A stretch of DNA of 64,000 bases from Bin5 sp965232575 (GCA_965232575.1 CBDDPZ010000008.1:806001-870000); one strand, 5' to 3'. Counted from the stretch's first letter, positions 24,687 through 34,517 are shown. Numbers and translations: made by a program. The notes: a model not told the origin generated them from the sequence alone.

Positions 24687-25769
24687 ATGGCTCAACCATA
24701 CAAAAAGGTGACAAAGCCGATACGTTTGGGTCTGATTGGTTGCGGCGGTATCGTGCGCCTCAATCATGTTTCCGTATATCTTGCCCTGCCGGATTCTGTG
24801 AGCGTGGTCGCGGTGGCCGATCCGGTGCCCGACAACCTTGCCTATGTTGGCAATACGCTTGAAGTGCCGCCGGCGCAGAGGTATGCTGACTATCGCGACA
24901 TGCTGGCCAAAGCCGAAATCGACGCGGTTTCGATCGCCACGCCGCACGCCCTGCACGCCGAACACGCCATTCAGGCAGCCGAAGCCGGCGTGGCGGTCAT
25001 CTCTGAAAAACCGATGGCGACTTCCCTGGAGGAAGCTGATGCGATACTGGAGGCGGTCAACCGCAACGGTGTACCCTATGCCATCATGCACAACCTGCTT
25101 TTTACCCTGCCGATGCAGGAGGCGTTTTCCCAGCTCCGATCAGGGAAAGTGGGGAAACCGATCTTTGGTCGCGGCCAGTGCATGGGGATGAAACCGGCTG
25201 ACTTTGGCAGCGATCACGCCAATCCTGCGATGGCCTGGCGCGCCCAAAAGGCGGTGGGCGGCGGCTGCATTATCGATACCGCCTATCACGAGATCTACTC
25301 GGTCGAAGCGCTGATGGGTTCGCCGGTCCGCTACGTTGAAGCCAGAGTAAAGACGATGCGTTTCGATATCGACGTCGACGATCTCGCCATCCTCTTGTTT
25401 GAACATGAGGATGGGGCCGTGTCGACGGTGTCGGCATCATGGTGTTCGCCCACGCCGACAGCTGAACGGGGGCGCTGGTGCGAAGTGCATACGACCGCTG
25501 GATCGATTCGGGTGTTTCACCGCGACGAGGAGCCGTTCTGGCGCTACACCGGGGAGGAAGAAGGTTGGCGTTCTCTGGAAATACCCGAGCCGACAGTGAA
25601 AGAGAACCCGGGCGTTGGCGGTCATTTTGGATGCTATGCCGCGACTTTCGAGGCGCTCGCCAGCGGCTCGGAGATGCCGGTGAACGGTGAAAAGGCGCGG
25701 CACAATCTGGCCATTATCGAAGCGGCGCGTCGGGCAACCGGCGAACGGCGCGCGATAGGAGTTGAGTGA
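24687..25769 (+). CDS. Gfo/Idh/MocA family oxidoreductase
   Basis: The 360-residue protein is an NAD(P)-dependent dehydrogenase of sugars or cyclitols. An N-terminal Rossmann fold shows LGLIGCGGIVRLNHV near residue 14. The EKP motif (VISEKPMA) near 110 carries the catalytic lysine, and the substrate-side helix contains GGGCIIDTAYHEIY. It lies between the binding protein and the amidohydrolase within the importer operon. The ATG at 24687 gives MAQPYKKVTKPIRLG. Substrate specificity cannot be inferred. Confidence 0.88.
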   Translation: MAQPYKKVTKPIRLGLIGCGGIVRLNHVSVYLALPDSVSVVAVADPVPDNLAYVGNTLEVPPAQRYADYRDMLAKAEIDAVSIATPHALHAEHAIQAAEAGVAVISEKPMATSLEEADAILEAVNRNGVPYAIMHNLLFTLPMQEAFSQLRSGKVGKPIFGRGQCMGMKPADFGSDHANPAMAWRAQKAVGGGCIIDTAYHEIYSVEALMGSPVRYVEARVKTMRFDIDVDDLAILLFEHEDGAVSTVSASWCSPTPTAERGRWCEVHTTAGSIRVFHRDEEPFWRYTGEEEGWRSLEIPEPTVKENPGVGGHFGCYAATFEALASGSEMPVNGEKARHNLAIIEAARRATGERRAIGVE

Positions 25770-25771
25770 AC

Positions 25772-26614
25772 ATGCGACCCTATGTGGATGTACACTGTCA
25801 TATCGGGACGACCATTACCTACGATCCTGCTGTTGGGCAGACCACGGGTCGTTGTCTGGCCCGCATGGCCTCCGCGGGTATTGTCGCGGCGGTTATAGGG
25901 CCGACCGCGGTCGGTTCGTCGCAGGTCAGGGGTGTACTGGACACGAATGACCAGAACGGGATAATCGTCCGCGCCTGCCGGCAGTTTCCCGATCGGTTTC
26001 CCATCGGCCTGGCTCTGATCGAGCTGCGCCACGGCCAGGTCGGGGTGGATGCCCTCGAAGAGACGCTGGTTGAAGGCGGCCTCCGGGGCATCATGTGGCA
26101 TCCCGCCGGCATGACGTTCGAAAGACAGCTTTATCCTTTTCTCGAAGTTGCGTCACTCGGCGGCGGGCTTTGCCTTTTGCATGAGAGTCCGGCCCGGACT
26201 GCCGCCTATGCGCGGCGGTTTCCCAACTTGGCCTTCATCGTCCATGCCGGGACCGCAGAGGAAATGGAGCCCTGCAAGCAGCTGGAGAACGTCTGGTTTG
26301 AGATTGTACAAAGGCCCAAAGGCGCTAAGTCCGACTGGGACCTGCCGCAGCTGGTCAACGATCTCGGCAGCGAGCGGATTCTCTTCGGCAGTGACCTACC
26401 CTACTACGATTTTCGCATCCTTCAGGCACAGCTGGAGTCCGCGGATATTGACGAGGCAACCCGCGATCGTATCGCATCCCAAAACGCCGTGACGCTGATC
26501 CAGCGTTTTCGGCCCGACTGGGAACCGCCCCAGAGAACCCTTGCCGCCCCGCAGAACTATACGCACGAAGAACTGTGGGCGCCCAAGGAGGCCGGAAGCG
26601 AAAGGCTGCTATAG
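25772..26614 (+). CDS. Amidohydrolase-2 family hydrolase
   Basis: The 280-residue protein is a TIM-barrel metal-dependent hydrolase. It has YVDVHCHIG at the start (HxH metal site), LIELRHG, a WHP block near 109, FIVHAGTAEE and the C-terminal metal-site Asp in ILFGSDLPYYD. The family hydrolyses lactones or decarboxylates aromatic or sugar-derived acids. ATG 25772 is chosen since AGGAG at 25758-25762 is nine bases upstream; GTG 25766 would overlap the previous stop. Placement between two Gfo/Idh genes suggests it opens a lactone produced by one of them, by inference. Confidence 0.82.
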   Translation: MRPYVDVHCHIGTTITYDPAVGQTTGRCLARMASAGIVAAVIGPTAVGSSQVRGVLDTNDQNGIIVRACRQFPDRFPIGLALIELRHGQVGVDALEETLVEGGLRGIMWHPAGMTFERQLYPFLEVASLGGGLCLLHESPARTAAYARRFPNLAFIVHAGTAEEMEPCKQLENVWFEIVQRPKGAKSDWDLPQLVNDLGSERILFGSDLPYYDFRILQAQLESADIDEATRDRIASQNAVTLIQRFRPDWEPPQRTLAAPQNYTHEELWAPKEAGSERLL

Positions 26615-26641
26615 AGGCTGAAAGGTAGAGAGGAAACGCCA

Positions 26642-27655
26642 ATGAAATTCGCCCTACTCGGTCACTCAGGACACCTGGATTACTACGAGCAGATGTTGCA
26701 GGATCTGCCCGACGTTGCGGTCGTAGCCGTCGCCCTAGCGATGCCGGGCGAAACGCTGGACTCTTTCGCCAACGCCCCGGGCGTGACGTCAGAGACAAAA
26801 AGATATTCCGAGTATGAGGAGATGCTGGACAAGGAATCTCCGGACCTGGTGCAGATCTGCGTTCCACCGCAGCAAGTTCCGGGATTGACCGAAATATGCC
26901 TGAAACGCGGCATCGCCGTGATGACTGAGAAGCCGCTGGCGATGGATTTGGCGACCCTTTCGCATCTGTACGCGGCGGCCAGGGAGGCCAGGACCCCGCT
27001 TGCGGCGCTGCACGGCTACCGCAGAATGAAATGGTTTGAGGCAGTTCGCGATGCGGTCCACGCCGGTCTGATTGGGGAGCCTCTGGGCAGCTTTAGCCAG
27101 ATCTCCTACCGGTGGGGAGCCAGGCGGCCGGACCATTTTCGCTCACGCGAGACCTTCCCCGGTATTGTCCCGTTTGTGGGCGTTCATGTCATCGACTGGC
27201 TCGTGTGGGCGCTGGGCGATGTGTTCACGGAAGTTACCGGCTGGGAGACGACGGCCGCCCATCCGGACTATCCGGCCTGCGCCAGCCAGGCCGCCATTCT
27301 GTTGCGGATGCGTAATGGCGGGGTCGCGACAGTGGTGCTGGACTTTCTGCGCCCGGCGACTGCGCCCAGCCATGGCGATGAGCGGATAATGATTTCGGGC
27401 ACTGCGGGCGTGGTGGAGAGCATAGCCAATGAAGAGACCGCAAAGTTGATCAGCGAACAGGCTGGGGTATGCAACCTCGAGATCCCTGACACGCCGAACT
27501 GGTACACCGCGTTTGTCCGCTCAGTTCAGGACGGATCTTTTGCCGGCGTTGAGGAGGTCTTTCGGATGACTGAGATTGCCATCAAAGCCCAGCAGGCGAT
27601 TGATGAAGGCAGGCGGATCTCCCTGTTGCAATCTCCCTACGAGGCGAAGAAATGA
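26642..27655 (+). CDS. Gfo/Idh/MocA family oxidoreductase
   Basis: The 337-residue product has an N-terminal Rossmann segment (MKFALLGHSGHLDYY, with an unusual SGH in place of GxGxxG). The catalytic EKPLAMD lies near 99. HVIDWLVWALGD near 182 corresponds to the conserved His-Asp region. The glycine-rich motif is degenerate, so cofactor binding may differ from the first Gfo/Idh gene. The last codons overlap the downstream permease start (ATGA at 27652-27655), showing translational coupling with the transporter. Confidence 0.85.
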   Translation: MKFALLGHSGHLDYYEQMLQDLPDVAVVAVALAMPGETLDSFANAPGVTSETKRYSEYEEMLDKESPDLVQICVPPQQVPGLTEICLKRGIAVMTEKPLAMDLATLSHLYAAAREARTPLAALHGYRRMKWFEAVRDAVHAGLIGEPLGSFSQISYRWGARRPDHFRSRETFPGIVPFVGVHVIDWLVWALGDVFTEVTGWETTAAHPDYPACASQAAILLRMRNGGVATVVLDFLRPATAPSHGDERIMISGTAGVVESIANEETAKLISEQAGVCNLEIPDTPNWYTAFVRSVQDGSFAGVEEVFRMTEIAIKAQQAIDEGRRISLLQSPYEAKK

Positions 27656-28644
27656 TCGGCTATATCGCGCAAAGATTGATCTACGCGATCGTTACCTTCC
27701 TGTTCCTGAGCGTGGTTGTGTTCATTATCATTCAACTGCCGCCAGGCGATTTTCTGACAAGCTACGTCGCGCGCCTGGAACAGGAGGGAGATATCATCGA
27801 TGAGGCTGAAATCGAAGCCCTCAAGCAGGAATATGGCCTTGACGCCACCCCGGTGGAGAAGTACGTTCGCTGGTTTGGCCGCTTTTTGCGGGGCGAAATG
27901 GGCCGGTCTTTCGAATGGAACCAGCCCGTAGGAAAGCTGCTGAGAGAACGTCTGCCCTATACGATACTGCTTTCCCTCATCACCCTGTTTTTTACCTATG
28001 TGGTTGCCGTGCCAATTGGGATTTACGTCGCCACCCGCCAGTATGGTTTCAGCGACTATCTGTTTTCGGTGCTTGGTTTTGCCGGGTTGGCGACGCCCAA
28101 CTTCATGCTGGCGCTCATCCTCATGTTCCTGTTCTTCAAATACTTCGGCATTAGCGTGGGCGGCCTGTTTTCTTCGGAGTATGCTCTGGCCCCGTGGAGC
28201 CTGGCCAAGGTATGGGATCTCTTCACCCATCTCTGGGTGCCTATCATCGTCATCGGCACGGCAGGCACGGCAGGAATCATCCGCGTTATGCGAGGCACGC
28301 TGCTGGATGAATTAAGCAAACAGTATGTCATCACCGCCCGCGCCAAGGGCGTTGCCGAAGGGAAGTTGCTGTTCAGGTACCCGGTGCGCATGGCTATCAA
28401 TCCGATCGTCAGTACGGTCGGCTGGCAACTGCCGCGCATCGTTTCCGGCGAGACGATCGTCGCCATCGTCCTGAGTCTGCCGACCACGGGTCCTCTTCTC
28501 TTCATGGCGCTTATCAGCCAGGACATGTTTTTGGCGGGAAGTATTGTGATGTTTCTGGGAATTCTGACGCTGATTGGCACGTTTTTGTCCGATATTCTCC
28601 TGATCGTTGTTGACCCACGCATCCGTTTTGAAGGGAAGGCCTGA
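27652..28644 (+). CDS. ABC importer permease, DppB/OppB type
   Basis: The 330-residue membrane protein has about six helices. The first is AIVTFLFLSVVVFIIIQLPP. The conserved start of the BPD_transp_1 domain (LLRERLPYTILLSLITLFF) and the EAA loop (ITARAKGVAEGKLLFRYPVR) are present. The family-specific PGDF after helix 1 is also seen. It forms a heterodimer with the next gene product. It is coupled by ATGA overlap to the upstream dehydrogenase. Confidence 0.9.
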   Translation: MIGYIAQRLIYAIVTFLFLSVVVFIIIQLPPGDFLTSYVARLEQEGDIIDEAEIEALKQEYGLDATPVEKYVRWFGRFLRGEMGRSFEWNQPVGKLLRERLPYTILLSLITLFFTYVVAVPIGIYVATRQYGFSDYLFSVLGFAGLATPNFMLALILMFLFFKYFGISVGGLFSSEYALAPWSLAKVWDLFTHLWVPIIVIGTAGTAGIIRVMRGTLLDELSKQYVITARAKGVAEGKLLFRYPVRMAINPIVSTVGWQLPRIVSGETIVAIVLSLPTTGPLLFMALISQDMFLAGSIVMFLGILTLIGTFLSDILLIVVDPRIRFEGKA

Positions 28645-28645
28645 G

Positions 28646-29794
28646 ATGTCAACGGACGCAACGGCCCGTTTAGCGAGCGCAAGGGACACGCGTGCGGTCG
28701 AGACCACGGCCGAAGAGCGCTATTTCCTGGCCTCGCAATGGCAGTTGATGTGGCGTAAATTCAAAAGACACCGGCTGGCTGTCGTCTCTGCTACCTTGCT
28801 GGGCATCCTCTATTTGTTCGCGATAACCTATGAGTTTTGGGTCCCGTATGGCCGGCTGACGAAACACGAAGATTTTCTGAGCGCCTCCCCCTCCAGCATT
28901 CACCTCTTTGATAGTGAAGGCCGGTTCCAGGGCCCTTTCGTATATGGGTTGGAAGGAGAGATCGATTTCAAGACCTTCACCCGCGTTTATACTGAAGACA
29001 CTTCACGGATTTACCGCCTCCGCTTTTTCCAGAAAGGAGAACCCTATCGGTTCTGGGGTCTTATCCCGATGGACACCCATTTCTTTCTTCCAGAGGAAGG
29101 AGGCGTGATCTTTCTCTTTGGTACCGATGCGCTTGGGCGCGATCTCTTTTCACGGACATTGGCCGGTGCGCGGGTCAGTTTGTCCGTTGGCCTGGTCGGC
29201 GTTTTGATCAGCTTTATCCTTGGCTGTCTCCTGGGGGGCATCTCCGGCTACTTCGGAGGCGCGACCGACATGTTGATCCAGCGCATTATCGAGTTCGTGA
29301 TCATTGTTCCCACGATACCGCTGTGGATGGCGCTCAGTGCGGCGGTGCCCCCGGGCTGGTCTCCGGTCAAAATATACTTTTCCATCACCATCATCCTATC
29401 CATCATAGGATGGGCGGGGTTGGCCCGGGTTGTGCGGGGCAAACTGCTTGAACTGCGTGAGTCGGACTTTGTGATCGCGGCCAAAGTCGCCGGTTCCACC
29501 GATATGCAGATTATCGTTGAACATCTGCTGCCAGGGTTTATGAGTTATCTCATCGTCCATCTTACCCTGGCTATCCCGAACATGATCCTGGGAGAGACGG
29601 CGCTCAGCTTCTTGGGGCTGGGCATTCGTGCGCCGGCGGTCAGCTGGGGCACGTTGTTGAAAGATGCGCAGAATGTCCGTAGCGTGGCTGTGCAGCCCTG
29701 GATGCTTATTCCTGGTCTGCTTGTGATTGTAACCGTGCTTTTGTTCAATTTTATCGGCGATGGGCTGCGTGACGCGGCCGACCCCTACAAGTAA
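28646..29794 (+). CDS. ABC importer permease, DppC/OppC type
   Basis: The 382-residue permease has a longer N-terminal part than the family norm of about 290. About 100 periplasmic residues follow the first helix (FDSEGRFQGPFVYGLEGE, YTEDTSRIYRLRFFQKGEPY). The rest is standard: FGTDALGRDLFSRTLAGARV, then the EAA loop AAKVAGSTDMQIIVEHLLPG. The long extension occurs in family members in Gram-positive and Chloroflexota genomes and may touch the binding protein. ATG 28646 has AAGGGAAGG at 28631-28639 upstream. Confidence 0.9.
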   Translation: MSTDATARLASARDTRAVETTAEERYFLASQWQLMWRKFKRHRLAVVSATLLGILYLFAITYEFWVPYGRLTKHEDFLSASPSSIHLFDSEGRFQGPFVYGLEGEIDFKTFTRVYTEDTSRIYRLRFFQKGEPYRFWGLIPMDTHFFLPEEGGVIFLFGTDALGRDLFSRTLAGARVSLSVGLVGVLISFILGCLLGGISGYFGGATDMLIQRIIEFVIIVPTIPLWMALSAAVPPGWSPVKIYFSITIILSIIGWAGLARVVRGKLLELRESDFVIAAKVAGSTDMQIIVEHLLPGFMSYLIVHLTLAIPNMILGETALSFLGLGIRAPAVSWGTLLKDAQNVRSVAVQPWMLIPGLLVIVTVLLFNFIGDGLRDAADPYK

Positions 29795-29799
29795 CGGCA

Positions 29800-30792
29800 A
29801 TGGAACAGCAAGAGCTGGTTCTGGAACTCAGAGATCTGTACACCCACTTTCCCCTGGAAGAGGGGTTGCTGAAGGCGGTGAACGGTGTATCGCTCACGAT
29901 TCACAGGAACCGTACACTGGGTGTTGTAGGTGAATCGGGCTGCGGCAAAAGCGTAACCGCGCAGTCGATCCTGCGCATTGTGCCTGAGTTTGCACAGATG
30001 GCGGGGGAGATTCTTCTGCACAAGAACGGAGAGGTGATCGATCTGGCTGCGCTAGCCCCATCGGGACGAGAGATCCGTGACATCCGGGGTCGCGACATCT
30101 CAATGATTTTTCAGGAGCCGATGACGGCTTTTTCACCCGTGCATTCGGTTGGTGAGCAGATCATGGAGGCCATATTGGTCCATGACGTTGTGCCCAAAAC
30201 CGAGGCGCGCGCCCAGGCGATTGAACTGTTGAAGCTGGTTGGCATTCCAAACCCCGAGGAACGTGTAGACGCCTATCCCCATCAACTATCGGGTGGCATG
30301 CGGCAACGGGCGATGATTGCCATGGCCTTGGCGCTCAAGCCGATGCTCCTCATCGCTGATGAACCGACGACAGCGCTGGACGTGACCATTCAGGCCCAGA
30401 TCCTGCGTCTGATGAAAACGCTTCAGGCCGAGATGGGCATGTCGATCATGTTTATTACCCATGATCTGGGTGTGATTGCGAATATGGCCGATGAAGTAGC
30501 GGTGATGTACCTGGGGCGGGTAGTGGAATACGGCAGTGTCAGACAGATTTTCCGCACGCCCAAGCATCCGTATACCCAAGCCCTCTTGCGCTCGATTCCC
30601 AGGACGGGACGCAGGGCGCGGGTCCGTCTGGAAACGATCGAGGGCATTGTCCCCGTCCCCCTCGACCCGCCGGATATCTGCCCGTTCGCCGACCGCTGTG
30701 AGCAGTTCATCCCTGGCCGCTGCGATGAAAGCGTGCCGGATTTTCTGGAAATTGAGCGGGGGCATTCGGTGCGCTGTATCCTCTACGAATAA
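29800..30792 (+). CDS. ABC importer ATPase, DppD/OppD type
   Basis: The 330-residue ATPase has Walker A GESGCGKS near residue 44, the signature LSGGMRQR near 162 and Walker B LLIADEPT near 182, followed by the H-loop FITHDLG. The oligopeptide-type C-terminal extension ends in the cysteine cluster CPFADRCEQFIPGRCDE, which in this subfamily can ligate an iron-sulfur cluster. The start is five bases after the permease stop. It pairs with the next ATPase. Confidence 0.92.
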   Translation: MEQQELVLELRDLYTHFPLEEGLLKAVNGVSLTIHRNRTLGVVGESGCGKSVTAQSILRIVPEFAQMAGEILLHKNGEVIDLAALAPSGREIRDIRGRDISMIFQEPMTAFSPVHSVGEQIMEAILVHDVVPKTEARAQAIELLKLVGIPNPEERVDAYPHQLSGGMRQRAMIAMALALKPMLLIADEPTTALDVTIQAQILRLMKTLQAEMGMSIMFITHDLGVIANMADEVAVMYLGRVVEYGSVRQIFRTPKHPYTQALLRSIPRTGRRARVRLETIEGIVPVPLDPPDICPFADRCEQFIPGRCDESVPDFLEIERGHSVRCILYE

Positions 30793-30797
30793 CGACT

Positions 30798-31829
30798 ATG
30801 GAAACGAGCAATCTACTCGAAGTACATAACCTCAAGAAGTATTTCCCCATTGAGAAGGGTCTGTTGCGCCGGGTAGTCGGGCAGGTCCGCGCCGTCGATG
30901 ACGTAAGCCTGAGCATCCCCGCCGGGAAGACCTTGGGGCTGGTCGGTGAGTCGGGGTGCGGCAAAACGACCCTGGGCCGCTGCGTAATCCGCGCGATCGA
31001 GCCGACCGACGGACAGGTGCTGTTGCGTATCGATGGCCGGCAAGCCGACATCACCGGCCTGGATGCCAAGGCGTTGCGCGCCACGCGCCGCCATATGCAG
31101 ATGGTCTTTCAAGACCCGTATGCCAGCCTCGATCCGCGCAAGACCATTCTGGACATAGTCGGCGAGCCGCTGCGGGTGAACAAGCTGGCAAAGGGCGAGG
31201 ATCTGGAACGGCGCGTGCGCCAACTGGTCGACCTGGTCGGCCTGGACGTCAAGTACCTCAAACGCTACCCGCACGCCTTCAGCGGCGGTCAGCGCCAGCG
31301 CATCGGCATTGCCCGCGCCTTGAGCCTGCATCCCAGCCTGATCGTCTGTGACGAGCCGGTTTCGGCATTGGATGTTTCGGTCCAGGCCCAGATTTTGAAC
31401 CTGCTGCAGGATCTGCAGGCGGAATTCAGCCTCACCTATCTGTTCATCGCCCACGATCTCAGTGTCATCCAGCATATCTCCGATCAGGTAGCCGTCATGT
31501 ATGTCGGCAAGATTGTGGAGCAGGCCGAGACGGAGGAGCTCTTCCTGAACCCCAGGCACCCGTATACGGAAGCGCTCCTGTCCGCAATCCCAAGACCTGA
31601 TCCGGACGCCCTGCTGGACGAAATTACGCTTGAGGGTGAAGTGCCCAGCCCGGCCAGCCCGCCTCCCGGCTGCTACTTTCACCCTCGCTGCCAGTACGCC
31701 CAGCAGATCTGTCAAGAGGAAATACCGCCGCTCCTGGAAGTCGGCCCCGACCATTACGCCGCCTGTCATTTCGCCCAGGAGCTGACGCTGCACGGCGTGG
31801 GAGATTTGGAAGAGGATAGCCAGTGGTGA
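30798..31829 (+). CDS. ABC importer ATPase, DppF/OppF type
   Basis: The 343-residue ATPase has Walker A GESGCGKT near residue 48, QMVFQDPYASLDPRKT (the Q-loop wording characteristic of DppF/OppF), signature FSGGQRQR and Walker B LIVCDEPVSALD. The C-terminal CQYAQQIC cluster is of the oligopeptide type. It is the last gene of the first importer operon. The next frame starts 88 bases later on the same strand. Confidence 0.92.
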   Translation: METSNLLEVHNLKKYFPIEKGLLRRVVGQVRAVDDVSLSIPAGKTLGLVGESGCGKTTLGRCVIRAIEPTDGQVLLRIDGRQADITGLDAKALRATRRHMQMVFQDPYASLDPRKTILDIVGEPLRVNKLAKGEDLERRVRQLVDLVGLDVKYLKRYPHAFSGGQRQRIGIARALSLHPSLIVCDEPVSALDVSVQAQILNLLQDLQAEFSLTYLFIAHDLSVIQHISDQVAVMYVGKIVEQAETEELFLNPRHPYTEALLSAIPRPDPDALLDEITLEGEVPSPASPPPGCYFHPRCQYAQQICQEEIPPLLEVGPDHYAACHFAQELTLHGVGDLEEDSQW

Positions 31830-31916
31830 GTCCTTCTGTCGGTTCCGGTCTCTACGCAGGTGACGAGACAGGCGCCCGGAAGATGAGAGAGTGGCTCCGG
31901 ATGGTGGAGTAAACGT

Positions 31917-32342
31917 ATGGATACGCTTCTCTTCTGGACAGCGCTGTGGGTTGCGGGTGTAGGTCTGTTTGTGTACCTGATGATCACGTTGGTGCGCAGG
32001 CTGACGATTCGTTTCAGCCAGGGGGTTGAAGCCAACGTCCGCGCCGCAGAGGCCATTGTCAACGACGAGCGCGTTCCCGAAGCCTGGGCAGCGCCCTACC
32101 GACAACAGATCGAGACCCTTCGGCGGACCGTTGGCGCTGAAGCCGAGATCGAACGAACTGTCCGCCGCGGCCACAAAGACTGCTTGCGCCGGTTGGACCA
32201 ACTCGCGCACTATTTTGAGAAAAGCGACCTGGTTGACAGCGCGGAGTCACGCCATGTCCTGCTGAAAGGACTGCAACGCCAGCGCGCACGCTGGGTTGCC
32301 GGCGGATGGCAGTACATGATCGAGAAAGATGACGATCGCTGA
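31917..32342 (+). CDS. Small membrane-anchored protein of unknown function
   Basis: The 141-residue product has one N-terminal membrane span (LLFWTALWVAGVGLFVYLMI, residues 4-23). A basic, helical cytoplasmic part with likely coiled-coil propensity follows (ANVRAAEAIVNDERVPEAWA, RTVGAEAEIERTVRRGHKDC). I do not recognise a family. It follows the importer operon on the same strand with a 88-base gap and a candidate ribosome-binding site (GGTGGAG near 31904). It may be co-transcribed with the ATPase genes. Confidence 0.55.
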   Translation: MDTLLFWTALWVAGVGLFVYLMITLVRRLTIRFSQGVEANVRAAEAIVNDERVPEAWAAPYRQQIETLRRTVGAEAEIERTVRRGHKDCLRRLDQLAHYFEKSDLVDSAESRHVLLKGLQRQRARWVAGGWQYMIEKDDDR

Positions 32343-32690
32343 GCACTGACTCCGATTTATGGAGCAGCTCCGACATCCTCGGTTGACACAGGGAGTCGAA
32401 TGGTCGCTCTGACAGGTATGCCAGAGGTGGTCGGAACCGCCGCATCACGGTCGATTTTTTGCGTTTGTGCCAATGCCCTCTCTCCAACTACAATAGAGTG
32501 AATAATTGTCCCTTGGGAATCGTCCGACCTTCCTGTATTCCCATTTCACTCATGTCCCTCAAAACCACATATTCCATCGGCAGTACCGCAGTGTCAGGGA
32601 AACCAGCGCGTAACGACTACCTATTCCGTGTCCCTTTCGAGCAGGGGCGCAATCGAACACATCCATTTAGGCCAAAGGGAGGAACAGGAA
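32343..32690 (+). promoter_or_regulatory. Gene-free leader of the second importer, with a weak promoter candidate
   Basis: No gene is seen in these 348 bases. TTGTGC (32465-32470) and TACAAT (32489-32494), separated by 18 bases, form a plausible promoter about 200 bases ahead of the ATG at 32691. That would imply a long 5' leader. No known riboswitch was recognised in it. Confidence 0.35.
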
Positions 32691-34508
32691 ATGGAAAAGC
32701 GTAGGAAGTTCCGCGAGCATCTGACGATAGTTGTGCTATTGGCTTTGGTGGCTCTACTGGCAGTCGCCTGTGCTCAGGAAGCCGCGCCTGCCTCTGAAGA
32801 GGTGTCCGAACCGGCCGCAGACACAACCAGTGAGGGAAGCGTCAAAGATGTTCCCAGAGAGAGGACGTTGATCGTCGGCTGGTGGGGCAGCGATGAGTTT
32901 GAAGAGTCGGAGATCTACACGCCTTTCGCCATCGGCGGTGACTACCAGCGCGGCCTCAACGTCATCTATGAAGGCATGGCTTACTGGAATGCTTTCAGAG
33001 ATGAGACGGTCATGTGGCAGGCCAAGAGCTTTGACTACAATGACGATTTCACCGAGCTGACCATCTCTTTGCGACCGGAGGTGAAGTGGAGCGATGGCAC
33101 GCCCTTCACTGCCCATGACGTGGTCTATACAATCAACCACCTGATCGAAATCGGCGGTGAGGTCCGCTTCGGCAACGAAGTTCGGCAGTACACCAAAGAG
33201 GCTGTCGCGGTGGACGACCACACCGCCCTCATCACCCTGAACTTCTCCTTCCCCCGCTACCACGACCGTTTCTTCGTCTGGAAGTGGGACTCGGGCGCCT
33301 TCCCCATCATGCCTAAGCATATTTTCGAAGGCCAGGACTGGGCCACATTCACGCACTACGACATCGAGAAGGGCTGGCCCGTCACGACCGGCCCCCTCAA
33401 GGTGGTCTACTCTTCGCCGCAACAGAAGATGTTTGACCGCCGCGATGACTGGTGGGCGGTTGAGTCCGGCTTGACCGATGCACTAAACATGGAACGCGTC
33501 ATGTTTGTCGTCGGCGGCACGGATCAGTCACGCCTCATCGAGCTTGTCACCAGCAACCAGATCGATATCACCGAGTTGCAGGGCGCCTCGATTCGGCTGG
33601 CAGTGGAACGGAATGAGAAAGTCACCGCCCACTACGGTCGCCAGGCCCCCTACGGCTATGTGGACTGGTGGGCACAAGCGTTGTGGCTGAACAACGAGAA
33701 GCCCCCCTTTGACAACGCTGACGTGCGCTGGGGGATCTCCTACCTGATCGACCGGCAGCAGATCGCGGACGTCGCCTACGAGGGCCTGACCAGCCCCAAC
33801 CCAATGCCCTACCCGCCGTATCCCGGCCTGGAACAGTACACCGAGTCGATCTCCGACCTGCTCGAACAGTACGATACCAACGAGTACAACCCCGAAAAAG
33901 CTGCCGCGCATCTCGAGGCCGCCGGCTATAGCATGAATAGCGACGGCATGTGGGCGGACGCCAATGGCGACACCATCAAAGTGCCGCTTGAGTCCTGGTT
34001 TGCCTGGAACGCCCCCGGTGAGGTCCTGGTCGAGCAGCTGAAACGCGGCGGGATCGATGCCGAATTGACAACGCCGCCGGACGCCTGGGACCGCTTCGTC
34101 TCCAAGACGCACACCGCCTTCCCCGCCGGCCACACCGGCAGCCTGAAGGAACCTTACGAGGCGTTGAACCTGTACACCTGCGGCAAAGAAGGCGGCCCGG
34201 CCTCCAACTGGGCCTCAAACCAGTCGCTCTGGTGCAACACCGACTTCGACGAGATCGTGCTGGCGATGTCACAGGTGCATCCGGATGATACCGAGACCAT
34301 GAAGACGCTCTTCCGCCAAGCGATGGAGATCTGGCTGCCCGAGTTGCCTTCAGTCATGCTGTTCAACTGGAAACACAACATGGCGATGAATCAGACCTAC
34401 TGGGAGAACTGGCCGACCGTTGACAGTAAGGATGGCGAGTATGTTAACGAAGCGCCCCAGTTGCTCGGCTTCCACCTGGTCCTGCTTCATCTTGAATCGG
34501 CGCAATAG
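32691..34508 (+). CDS. ABC transporter substrate-binding lipoprotein, family 5
   Basis: From ATG 32691 (AAAGGGAGG at 32674-32682) the product has 605 residues. The lipoprotein signal ends LLALVALLAVAC with a lipobox cysteine, followed by an acidic Ser/Glu linker. The SBP_bac_5 fold shows ISLRPEVKWSDGTPFTAHDV and YEGLTSPNPMPYPPY. It is distinct in sequence from the first importer's binding protein and starts its own five-gene operon (permeases at 34586 and 35591, ATPases at 36487 and 37594). No adjoining enzyme hints at the ligand. Confidence 0.88.
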   Translation: MEKRRKFREHLTIVVLLALVALLAVACAQEAAPASEEVSEPAADTTSEGSVKDVPRERTLIVGWWGSDEFEESEIYTPFAIGGDYQRGLNVIYEGMAYWNAFRDETVMWQAKSFDYNDDFTELTISLRPEVKWSDGTPFTAHDVVYTINHLIEIGGEVRFGNEVRQYTKEAVAVDDHTALITLNFSFPRYHDRFFVWKWDSGAFPIMPKHIFEGQDWATFTHYDIEKGWPVTTGPLKVVYSSPQQKMFDRRDDWWAVESGLTDALNMERVMFVVGGTDQSRLIELVTSNQIDITELQGASIRLAVERNEKVTAHYGRQAPYGYVDWWAQALWLNNEKPPFDNADVRWGISYLIDRQQIADVAYEGLTSPNPMPYPPYPGLEQYTESISDLLEQYDTNEYNPEKAAAHLEAAGYSMNSDGMWADANGDTIKVPLESWFAWNAPGEVLVEQLKRGGIDAELTTPPDAWDRFVSKTHTAFPAGHTGSLKEPYEALNLYTCGKEGGPASNWASNQSLWCNTDFDEIVLAMSQVHPDDTETMKTLFRQAMEIWLPELPSVMLFNWKHNMAMNQTYWENWPTVDSKDGEYVNEAPQLLGFHLVLLHLESAQ

Positions 34509-34517
34509 CGCAAAGCG

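Noticed and set aside
31830..31916. Possible riboswitch between the importer and the small membrane protein
   Set aside because: Only 87 bases, no recognisable conserved aptamer core.
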